Assembly (NCBI GenBank): GCA_002494015.1
Contig: DLAR01000050.1
Span: 1-8,994 of the forward strand
Direction: 5' to 3'
Length of the DNA: 8,994 bases
Origin: Porphyromonadaceae bacterium UBA7042
GTDB taxonomy: Bacteria > Bacteroidota > Bacteroidia > Bacteroidales > Muribaculaceae
The position numbers were made by a program, and so were the translations under genes. The number at the start of each line of letters is the position of its first letter. Positions within the stretch are counted from its first letter, which is position 1. The notes under the pieces were generated by a model, which was given only the letters and a program-made list of their open reading frames with translations, made no database searches and was not told the origin of the DNA. Of this stretch, positions 1 to 4,459 are shown piece by piece.

Positions 1-67
1 CCCCACTGATTTTCTACTGAGCCCTGACACGACCATGCTACCAACCGGAAATATCCGCAGACACGAA

Positions 68-103
68 AAAAGGCCGGAATCGCTGTTACGATTCCGGCCT
101 TTT
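68..103 (-). terminator. Rho-independent terminator of the tRNA
   Basis: A perfect 15-bp inverted repeat (68-82 with 89-103) encloses the six-base loop CTGTTA. Read on the minus strand, the hairpin is followed by a T tract (complement of 66-71). It begins only a few bases beyond the tRNA 3' end, so it most likely terminates that transcript. The arms are symmetrical and AT-flanked, so it could also stop plus-strand transcription entering from the left. Confidence 0.88.
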
Positions 104-106
104 CAG

Positions 107-180
107 TAGCGAGACCGAGAATTGAACTCGGGACCTCCGGGTTATGAATCCGACGCTCTAACCAACTGAGCTATCTCGCC
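107..180 (-). tRNA. tRNA with CAT anticodon, probably elongator tRNA-Met
   Basis: The 74-nt minus-strand sequence folds as a full cloverleaf. The acceptor stem is GGCGAGA/TCTCGCT, the D stem GCTC/GAGC, the anticodon loop TTCATAA and the T stem CCGAG/CTCGG with loop TTCAATT; the discriminator base is A. The anticodon is CAT. Initiator tRNA is unlikely: the first acceptor pair is G1-U72 rather than the unpaired C1-A72, and the GGG/CCC anticodon-stem signature is absent. A lysidine-modified tRNA-Ile2 also reads CAT in the gene and is not fully excluded. The last anticodon-stem pair (31-39) is A-C, a mismatch. The 3' CCA is not encoded (CTG follows), so it must be added by nucleotidyltransferase. 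It has its own promoter and terminator and appears monocistronic. Confidence 0.93.
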
Positions 181-196
181 ATCGTTTTGACGGGTA

Positions 197-228
197 CAAA
201 GGTAGAAACTTTTTTTATAACGGCCAAA
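197..228 (-). promoter_or_regulatory. Bacteroidota-type promoter of the tRNA gene
   Basis: On the minus strand the sequence reads TTTG (228-225), a 20-bp spacer, then TACCTTTG (204-197). This fits the published Bacteroides consensus of TTTG at -33 and TAnnTTTG at -7 exactly, with canonical spacing. Transcription would start roughly 7 bases further on, about 10 nt before the mature tRNA 5' end at 180. It is the best promoter match in the window. Confidence 0.85.
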
Positions 229-268
229 TTTTTTGCATGTTTTTTGCGCAAAAAAACATGCAAAATTT
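226..268. repeat. 43-bp AT-rich palindrome between tRNA and YtxH genes
   Basis: The sequence is an almost loopless inverted repeat centred on GCGC at 246-249. From the centre outward it has a T6/A7 tract pair, then GCATG/CATGC, then TTTT/AAAA, and finally AAA/TTT after a two-base bulge. It touches the -33 box of the tRNA promoter (225-228) and lies about 160 bp upstream of the first YtxH start. It could be a dimeric-regulator operator, a cruciform or a terminator-like barrier between divergent units; sequence alone does not decide. The rest of 269-431 is AT-rich and holds only a weak candidate promoter. Confidence 0.7.
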
Positions 269-350
269 CAAATCAGGAGCTAACCCACTGTCTCTTAATA
301 TCACACAAACATTTTATCCTTTTTTTCATCTCATTACAAAATAAATTTAT

Positions 351-358
351 TAACTTAG
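351..358 (+). promoter_or_regulatory. Weak candidate -7 box for the small-gene cluster
   Basis: TAACTTAG matches the TAnnTTTG consensus at all but one position, but no clear TTTG lies 19-21 bp upstream. If it is used, the transcript would begin just before a small hairpin (366-371 pairing with 376-381, loop GGAG) and have a 5' leader of roughly 65-70 nt. This is a suggestion only; transcription could start closer to the gene. Confidence 0.28.
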
Positions 359-431
359 CAAAAACTTTTCGGGAGCGAAAATCGTTCTAAAGAAAATTTC
401 TAATTATTTAATTTTTATACTTTATACTGAA

Positions 432-632
432 ATGAAAGCATTAAACATCATGCTGGCTGTCGTAGGCGGTGCTATTGCCGGTGCAGCCGTAGGACTTCTC
501 TTTGCTCCTGAAAAGGGAGAACGCACCCGCAAAAACATTGTAGAATACCTCCAAAGCAAGGGCATCAAATTGCAGAAAAGCAAGATTGAAGAACTTGCCG
601 ACGAAATCGCTGAGGAACTTGACGCCAAATAA
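432..632 (+). CDS. YtxH-like small membrane protein, copy 1
   Basis: This 66-residue protein has one N-terminal membrane segment (about residues 6-23) rich in small residues, with a glycine-zipper look (GGAIAGAAVG). It is followed by the signature LFAPEKGE (23-30) and a charged helix to the C terminus. The 'FAPxxG' motif directly after a Gly/Ala-rich helix is the hallmark of the YtxH/general-stress-protein family, whose biochemical role is poorly known. The protein should sit in the inner membrane with its helical tail in the cytoplasm. It is first in a four-gene same-strand cluster and is followed closely by a paralogue. The ATG at 432 is the only sensible start, and no Shine-Dalgarno is evident, as is normal for Bacteroidota. 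Confidence 0.87.
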   Translation: MKALNIMLAVVGGAIAGAAVGLLFAPEKGERTRKNIVEYLQSKGIKLQKSKIEELADEIAEELDAK

Positions 633-659
633 TGGCAAAAACCTCTTGACTCAATAAAA

Positions 660-696
660 AGCTTTCCGTCTCCCCATGTGTGGGAGGCGGAAGGCT
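660..696 (+). promoter_or_regulatory. mRNA hairpin between the two YtxH genes
   Basis: A 15-bp stem (660-674 with 682-696) closes a seven-base loop. Two pairs, 663-693 and 669-687, are U-G in plus-strand RNA but would be C-A mismatches in minus-strand RNA, so the structure is specific to the plus-strand transcript. No U tract follows (TAAATAAAC). It is therefore more likely an intercistronic stabiliser, processing site or partial attenuator than a classical terminator. Confidence 0.6.
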
Positions 697-743
697 AAAT
701 AAACAAAAAAATCAACATCACCTTATTATTTTATTTCGACAAC

Positions 744-932
744 ATGAACTGGATTTATGCTTTTTTAGGCGGCGCAATCGTAGGTGCCGGAGCCGCTATT
801 CTTTTTGCTCCTGAAAAAGGCGAGGACCTGCGTGCCCGCATCAAAGACCTCCTACGCAAAAAAGGAATCATCTGCAGCGACAGCGAAATTGACGCATTGG
901 TCGAGCAACTGACCACTGAAATTGACGATTAA
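744..932 (+). CDS. YtxH-like small membrane protein, copy 2
   Basis: This 62-residue paralogue of the gene at 432-632 shares the same plan: a Gly/Ala-rich membrane helix (about residues 3-20), the exact LFAPEKGE motif (20-27), a basic segment, a 'KGI' turn near residue 40 and an acidic amphipathic tail. The two copies share the eight-residue core exactly and a spaced pattern across the rest (R..I...L..KGI.....I..L), which points to tandem duplication. Its stop codon overlaps the next gene's start (TAATG at 930-934), implying translational coupling with the holin-like protein. Predicted inner-membrane stress-type protein; the exact function is unknown. Confidence 0.87.
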   Translation: MNWIYAFLGGAIVGAGAAILFAPEKGEDLRARIKDLLRKKGIICSDSEIDALVEQLTTEIDD

Positions 933-1279
933 TGAAAATTATGGCCGAGGAAAAGGAAAACAAGCTCCACACCCTGTGGCTGGAAGCAAAGGATTACATC
1001 AAGCTAAACCTTGACTATGCCAAGCTGACCACTGCCGAGAAGCTGACAGTGTTACTGGTGGCAGTTTCCATGTGCCTGATTGGTTTTGTCTTGGTGTCGT
1101 TGATAATGTTTTTCTTATCAATGGCCGTTGTGCGGTGGATTGCCCAATCGACAGGAATAACTTGGGCCTATTTCATCATGAGCGGATTCTACATCCTGCT
1201 GCTCGTACTGGCGGTTGCGCTGCGCAAAACGTTGATTGTAAACCCTATTTCGCGCTTTGTGTCCAAACTATTTTTCTAA
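932..1279 (+). CDS. Phage-holin-superfamily-like two-helix membrane protein
   Basis: This 115-residue protein has a charged, amphipathic N-terminal region (1-37, with the pattern LWLEAKDYIKLNLDYAKLT). Two strong transmembrane segments follow (about 39-65 and 78-98), then a basic tail ending SKLFF. The layout resembles the PF07332-type 'holin superfamily III' proteins, which in Bacteroidota are usually annotated as phage holin family protein although they sit in ordinary chromosomal loci. It probably has a structural or stress role in the inner membrane rather than in lysis. The ATG at 932 overlaps the upstream stop by one base; a second in-frame ATG at 941 (MAEEKEN) is an equally possible start. 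The assignment is from pattern recognition, not a search. Confidence 0.8.
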   Translation: MKIMAEEKENKLHTLWLEAKDYIKLNLDYAKLTTAEKLTVLLVAVSMCLIGFVLVSLIMFFLSMAVVRWIAQSTGITWAYFIMSGFYILLLVLAVALRKTLIVNPISRFVSKLFF

Positions 1280-1300
1280 ACCGCAAAACACTGATTTACA

Positions 1301-1585
1301 ATGACGAGCAAACGCAAAGCACTGCCTCACGAAACCGACAGCTGGAACGGTTACACTCTTGAAGAACTGCGCTATCAACGGGCCTACACGTCGGCACGGA
1401 TGGAGATACAACGTGCCGGGCTTCAGCGAAACATAAGCAACTTTAACCTGACAGGCTCGGGATCTAATGTTCACGGCGGCATACTCGGAAAGATGTTCAA
1501 TTCTCTCGGGTATATCGACATCGGCATTTTCGCTTTCAAAATGGGGCGACGCGTGTTCAAGATTTTCCGTCGCCTTAAACGATAA
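1301..1585 (+). CDS. Hypothetical 94-residue protein, last gene of the YtxH/holin cluster
   Basis: I do not recognise a named family. The protein is basic and has no signal peptide. The N-terminal half (about 15-45) is charged and probably helical, with 'YTLEELRYQRAYTSARMEIQ'. A short Gly/Ser stretch (50-60) follows, then a hydrophobic patch (about 65-82, 'LGYIDIGIFAFKMGRRVFKI'), and a strongly basic end (RRLKR). The patch may lie against the membrane beside its holin-like neighbour. It starts 21 bp after the holin-like gene, on the same strand, and a terminator hairpin begins right after its stop, so it is very likely the last cistron of that operon. Confidence 0.8.
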   Translation: MTSKRKALPHETDSWNGYTLEELRYQRAYTSARMEIQRAGLQRNISNFNLTGSGSNVHGGILGKMFNSLGYIDIGIFAFKMGRRVFKIFRRLKR

Positions 1586-1625
1586 AAACAATAGTGTCGC
1601 GCCACAAGCGTGACGCTATTGTTTT
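1586..1625 (+). terminator. Terminator of the YtxH/holin cluster
   Basis: The inverted repeat 1586-1602 / 1608-1624 encloses the loop CACAA and is followed by a short T run. Two pairs (1595-1615 and 1599-1611) are G-U in plus-strand RNA and would be A-C mismatches on the other strand, so it belongs to the plus-strand transcript. It starts at the base after the stop codon of the preceding gene and separates the cluster from prmA. Confidence 0.82.
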
Positions 1626-1675
1626 GACCGCTCTCCCCCCTCTATTCAATTTCATCACTTATTGCTAATCTGACA

Positions 1676-2527
1676 ATGAACAACTATATCGAAGTGCGCA
1701 TCGACCTTGACCCGTGCGACGAAGTAAGCACCGACCTTTTGGCCGCTTTTCTTGCCGAGGCCGGTTATGAAACCTTTGTCCCTGACGAGACCGGATTGAC
1801 AGCCTATGTGCGCGAAGAAGATTTCTCGACCGAAAGTCTCGACCAAGCCGTAACGCTGAGCGGCGTTCCCGAGCGGGCGGCAATGAAAGTCACCCACACC
1901 CTCATCGAAGGAAAAGACTGGAACGAAGAATGGGAAAAGAACTACTTCCAGCCCATCGTCATCGGCAGCCGCTGTGTCATTCACAGCTCGTTTCACCACG
2001 ATGTTCCCCGTTGCGACTATGACATCGTTATCGACCCCAAAATGGCATTCGGAACGGGGCATCACGCGACCACGTCGCTTATACTTGAGCAACTTCTGCA
2101 ACTCGACCTCAATCAGAAAAGCGTTCTCGACATGGGTACCGGCACCGGCATACTCGCTATCCTCGCCTCGATGCGCGGAGCCAATCCGGTAAAGGCAATC
2201 GAGATTGACGAGTTTGCATTCACCAACGCGGTTGAGAATTTAAAAATCAACCATGCCGGCAATGTGGACGCGCAGCTCGGCGACGCACGGCTGCTGAAAG
2301 GAGTCAGCGGCATAGAGGTGTTTATCGCCAATATAAACCGCAACATCATCACCGGCGACATCGCCGCCTACACGGCAACCCTCGCCACCGGGGCGACAAT
2401 GCTGCTCAGCGGATTTTACGAGGACGACATCCCCGTGATTATGGAAGCCGCCGCGCCTCTCGGGTTAGTCGAAGAGGGACACACCGTCCGTGACAACTGG
2501 ACGTGCCTGCGCCTTGTCAAATCGTGA
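1676..2527 (+). CDS. prmA: Ribosomal protein L11 methyltransferase
   Basis: PrmA is a cytoplasmic SAM-dependent enzyme that methylates lysines and the N-terminal amine of ribosomal protein L11. The 283-residue length is normal. Residues 1-110 form the substrate-recognition half. Residues 119-132 carry the family signature 'IDPKMAFGTGHHATT' that precedes the Rossmann domain. The SAM-binding glycine motif is at 151-158 (LDMGTGTG), the acidic residue after strand 2 lies in 'AIEIDEF' (174-180), and the catalytic-loop motif is 'ANINRNI' (218-224), as in Bacteroidota homologues. The C terminus has the usual aromatic-Cys ending (NWTCLRL). The gene stands alone between a terminator and the sigma-factor locus. 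No clear promoter was found in 1626-1675. Confidence 0.95.
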   Translation: MNNYIEVRIDLDPCDEVSTDLLAAFLAEAGYETFVPDETGLTAYVREEDFSTESLDQAVTLSGVPERAAMKVTHTLIEGKDWNEEWEKNYFQPIVIGSRCVIHSSFHHDVPRCDYDIVIDPKMAFGTGHHATTSLILEQLLQLDLNQKSVLDMGTGTGILAILASMRGANPVKAIEIDEFAFTNAVENLKINHAGNVDAQLGDARLLKGVSGIEVFIANINRNIITGDIAAYTATLATGATMLLSGFYEDDIPVIMEAAAPLGLVEEGHTVRDNWTCLRLVKS

Positions 2528-2548
2528 GCCTAAAAAAATCTGAGTCAA

Positions 2549-2580
2549 AATGCCCCGTAAGTGAAACTTTTCGGGGCATT
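2549..2580 (+). terminator. Hairpin after prmA, possible terminator
   Basis: AATGCCCCG (2549-2557) pairs with CGGGGCATT (2572-2580), and the interior can form a further four-pair stem (AAGT/ACTT). It lies about 20 nt downstream of the prmA stop, but no U tract follows (CTGCGTC). It may be a terminator of modest strength or a leader structure for the sigma-factor gene. Confidence 0.5.
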
Positions 2581-2589
2581 CTGCGTCTA

Positions 2590-2625
2590 ATGAGTCAAAA
2601 ACGCCGTAAAAACAGCAAAAAGTGA
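2590..2625 (+). CDS. 11-codon leader ORF overlapping the sigma-factor start
   Basis: ATG at 2590 opens a short frame encoding the very basic peptide MSQKRRKNSKK. It ends at TGA (2623-2625), which overlaps the GTG start of the sigma-factor gene (2622-2624). The sigma frame is -1 relative to this frame. It could act as a translational-coupling leader, or mark the remains of the original sigma N terminus after a one-base change in an A-rich stretch. The start residues resemble those of the sigma protein (MSQ). Whether it is translated is unknown. Confidence 0.35.
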   Translation: MSQKRRKNSKK

Positions 2626-3119
2626 GCCAGTCCCGCCAACAGAAGTTCATGCAGCTTGTCAACGAGAACAAGCGCACGATTTACAAGGTATGCTATATGT
2701 ATGCCTCGGGGGAAGATCATCTCAAAGACCTGTATCAGAAGGTGCTCGCCAACCTATGGCAGGGAATCGACTCGTTTCGCGGAGAGGCCAAAGCGTCGAC
2801 ATGGATTTACCGCACGGCCATCAACACATGCGTCACCTACTACCGCCGCCACGACCGCCACAACAACGAGATGAGCTCGCTTGACACCATCGCCAATCTC
2901 GCCGATGCCGGTGACAGCGGCCGCTCGGAGCAGATAGCCGAAATGTACAGGCTCATCGGACAGCTCAACAAGATGGACAAGGCTCTGATTCTGATGTGGC
3001 TCGACGAGCGAAGCTACGACGAGATTGCCGACGTGACAGGCATGACCCGAAACAACGTCGCCACAAGGCTGAGACGGATAAAACAACGACTAATCGAGCA
3101 AGGAAAGGAGGACAGATAA
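2622..3119 (+). CDS. ECF-type sigma-70 family RNA polymerase sigma factor
   Basis: This 165-residue protein has the two-domain ECF plan. Region 2 (about residues 8-78) includes the 'DLYQKVLANLW' helix (36-46) that binds core polymerase, and the 'ASTWIYRTAIN' -10 recognition/melting segment (58-68). Region 4 (about 105-160) carries a helix-turn-helix at 130-155 with 'SYDEIADVTGMTRNNVATRL'. A polar linker (80-104) joins them. The start is taken as GTG 2622, because an in-frame stop at 2607 limits extension and this start gives a complete first helix. ATG 2649 is an alternative that would cut into that helix. The stop overlaps the start of the next gene (TAATG), indicating co-translation with the membrane protein that probably controls it. 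The target promoters are not evident. Confidence 0.92.
   Translation: MSQSRQQKFMQLVNENKRTIYKVCYMYASGEDHLKDLYQKVLANLWQGIDSFRGEAKASTWIYRTAINTCVTYYRRHDRHNNEMSSLDTIANLADAGDSGRSEQIAEMYRLIGQLNKMDKALILMWLDERSYDEIADVTGMTRNNVATRLRRIKQRLIEQGKEDR
3104..3111 (+). promoter_or_regulatory. Strong Shine-Dalgarno for the membrane protein gene
   Basis: AAAGGAGG lies inside the last codons of the sigma gene, seven bases before the ATG at 3119. A near-perfect anti-16S match is unusual in Bacteroidota, where most genes lack one. It supports the ATG at 3119 as the true start rather than any longer in-frame version from 2996. The same bases also encode the sigma C terminus, so some of the match could be coincidental. 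Confidence 0.55.
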
Positions 3120-3670
3120 TGAACATAGAAGACCTGCGCCGGTCATGGAACACCCTCGACACCCGGGTTGACGAACTTGAGGAATCCACCCGCGAACTGG
3201 AACGCCGCATAACCGCCAACCGCGTTACCACGAGCCGCGACAAGCTGAAAACCATAGCACGAAACATGGCTATAGCATGTTTCGCCGCCATCATGACAAG
3301 TTTCCCGCTGTGGAAAATGTCATCGACAATGGTATTGATACTGTGCGTGTTTTTCCTCGTCATGGGAGGTATCCAAGTCCACACCTACCTGACGACCGAT
3401 GCCATCAACCTGTCGCGCATGACAGTCGCCGAGGCCCTGAAAAGCGTCTACGACCTCGAAAAGATGAGATGGCGCAAGCGGGCTTTCGGAATGATTACGG
3501 GCATCCCGCTGTTGCTCTACATGCTTTATTTCTTCCACTCGATTGACGAGCCGGTTATTTTCTACGGCGGCTGTACCGGAGTGGCTGTCGGGGCAACCAT
3601 CGGCCTCATAATAAACCACCGCAATGTGGAATTGCTGAAAGAGATGAGGCGCGAGCTTGAAGACATCTGA
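3119..3670 (+). CDS. Four-helix membrane protein, probable anti-sigma factor
   Basis: This 183-residue protein begins with a cytoplasmic, highly charged helical region (1-47; 'DLRRSWNTLDTRVDELEES' has coiled-coil character). Four hydrophobic segments follow: about 48-64, 69-89, 122-140 and 145-165. A 30-residue charged loop lies between the second and third, and the C-terminal tail is charged. I do not recognise a named domain and see no zinc-binding HxxxCxxC anti-sigma motif. The anti-sigma call rests on context: a one-base overlap with the sigma gene, an own Shine-Dalgarno, and the general pattern of membrane-bound regulators directly downstream of ECF genes. An alternative is a membrane protein that is simply part of the sigma regulon. 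Confidence 0.82.
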   Translation: MNIEDLRRSWNTLDTRVDELEESTRELERRITANRVTTSRDKLKTIARNMAIACFAAIMTSFPLWKMSSTMVLILCVFFLVMGGIQVHTYLTTDAINLSRMTVAEALKSVYDLEKMRWRKRAFGMITGIPLLLYMLYFFHSIDEPVIFYGGCTGVAVGATIGLIINHRNVELLKEMRRELEDI

Positions 3671-3680
3671 TGACAGAACA

Positions 3681-3719
3681 TAAATGGCGTGGAGAAGATT
3701 GAATCCTCCACGCCATTTA
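3681..3719. terminator. Shared bidirectional terminator
   Basis: A perfect 14-bp stem (3681-3694 with 3706-3719) surrounds an 11-base loop. It lies 11 bp after the stop of the plus-strand membrane protein and 26 bp beyond the stop of the minus-strand ahpC. T-rich or A-rich bases at the arm ends give short U runs in both directions. The position between convergent genes suggests it serves both. Confidence 0.75.
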
Positions 3720-3745
3720 CATTTCACAAAAATCTGCAACCGAAA

Positions 3746-4312
3746 TCAGATTTTACCGACAAGCTCGATGCCGGGTTTCAATGTCGCCTCTCCCGGTTTC
3801 CAGCGGGCGGGACACACTTGGTCTCCGTGCTCGGCTACAAACTGCGCGGCCTCAAGCTTACGCAAAAGCTCGTCGGCATTACGGCCGATGCCGTTGTCCT
3901 GAATCTCGGCAATCTTGATTTCGCCGGCAGGGTTCACGACAAACGTGCCTCGATAGGCAAGAAAGTCATCGGTGTTGAGTGTGCCGAAGAAATCGGCGAG
4001 CATACCGGTCTTGTCGGCAAGCATCGGGAACTTCACCTTGCGTATACTTTCGCTGGCATCATGCCAAGCCTTGTGGGTGAACTGAGTATCGGTAGACACG
4101 CTGTAGACCTCGGCACCGAGGGCCTTGAACTTGTCATAGTTTTCAGCCATATCGACCAACTCGGTAGGACACACAAACGTAAAATCGGCCGGATAGAAAA
4201 AGAAAATCGCCCACTTGCCCTTGATGTCGTCACGAGTCACAGTCTTGAAATCTCCGTCGACATAGGCGGGAAGCGAAAATTCGGGTACAATTTGATTGAT
4301 AATAGTCTTCAT
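3746..4312 (-). CDS. ahpC: Alkyl hydroperoxide reductase peroxiredoxin subunit
   Basis: AhpC is a typical 2-Cys peroxiredoxin that reduces H2O2, organic peroxides and peroxynitrite in the cytoplasm. The protein is 188 residues, the usual AhpC length. The active site P41-x3-T45-x2-C48 (in 'FTFVCPTEL') holds the peroxidatic Cys48, and Arg121 completes the site. The resolving Cys167 is in 'DQVCPARW', followed by the 'W-KPGEATLKPG' C-terminal arm. The start is taken as ATG 4312 (MKTIINQ), the standard N terminus; an in-frame extension to 4342 adds ten residues foreign to the family. The electron donor AhpF is not adjacent: the downstream side is a terminator and a convergent gene. It shares a 147-bp divergent upstream region with the secreted protein at 4460. 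Peroxide control is likely from family knowledge, but no operator was identified. Confidence 0.96.
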   Translation of the reverse strand: MKTIINQIVPEFSLPAYVDGDFKTVTRDDIKGKWAIFFFYPADFTFVCPTELVDMAENYDKFKALGAEVYSVSTDTQFTHKAWHDASESIRKVKFPMLADKTGMLADFFGTLNTDDFLAYRGTFVVNPAGEIKIAEIQDNGIGRNADELLRKLEAAQFVAEHGDQVCPARWKPGEATLKPGIELVGKI

Positions 4313-4412
4313 TGGAATAAACACATAAATTAATCTCATCAATAATAACGCATAGCGTCAAAAAAAGTTTGTCAAATCAAGTTTAATGCAAGGCAGGTTA
4401 AACGATATTGTG

Positions 4413-4420
4413 TATCTTTG
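4413..4420 (+). promoter_or_regulatory. -7 box of the secreted-protein gene
   Basis: TATCTTTG matches TAnnTTTG exactly, in the familiar TATCTTTGCAACG context. A -33 TTTG is not obvious at 19-21 bp upstream. Transcription would begin near 4427, giving a leader of about 33 nt before ATG 4460. This excludes the TTG at 4418, which lies inside the box, as the translation start. Confidence 0.72.
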
Positions 4421-4459
4421 CAACGTTTTTTCAATAAAATCCAACATTATTATATTTCT

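Noticed and set aside
1..60. Possible truncated genes at the left edge (a plus frame open from base 2, and a minus ATG at 36)
   Set aside because: The plus frame reads through the tRNA terminator hairpin, and the minus frame has only 12 codons with no promoter or family signal. Nothing can be supported in these bases.
660..696. Minus-strand intrinsic terminator (hairpin with T-rich sequence on its left)
   Set aside because: On the minus strand two stem pairs become C-A mismatches, and no minus-strand gene lies upstream of it. The pairing only fits plus-strand RNA.
932..1279. Prophage remnant suggested by the holin-like protein
   Set aside because: There is no endolysin, integrase, portal or other phage gene nearby, and holin-superfamily-like proteins of this kind are common in ordinary Bacteroidota chromosomal loci.
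2996..3118. N-terminal extension of the four-helix membrane protein
   Set aside because: It overlaps the region 4 coding sequence of the sigma factor and is Arg/Lys-rich out-of-frame sequence. ATG 3119 has a strong ribosome site and a sensible N terminus.
3689..4333. Plus-strand open frame of 214 codons opposite ahpC
   Set aside because: It lies antisense to a complete AhpC with all catalytic residues and runs through the shared terminator hairpin. The translation has no family features.
4313..4342. Ten-residue N-terminal extension of AhpC
   Set aside because: AhpC proteins normally start at the MKTIINQ-like position and are about 187-188 residues long. The extra residues are hydrophobic and not family-like.
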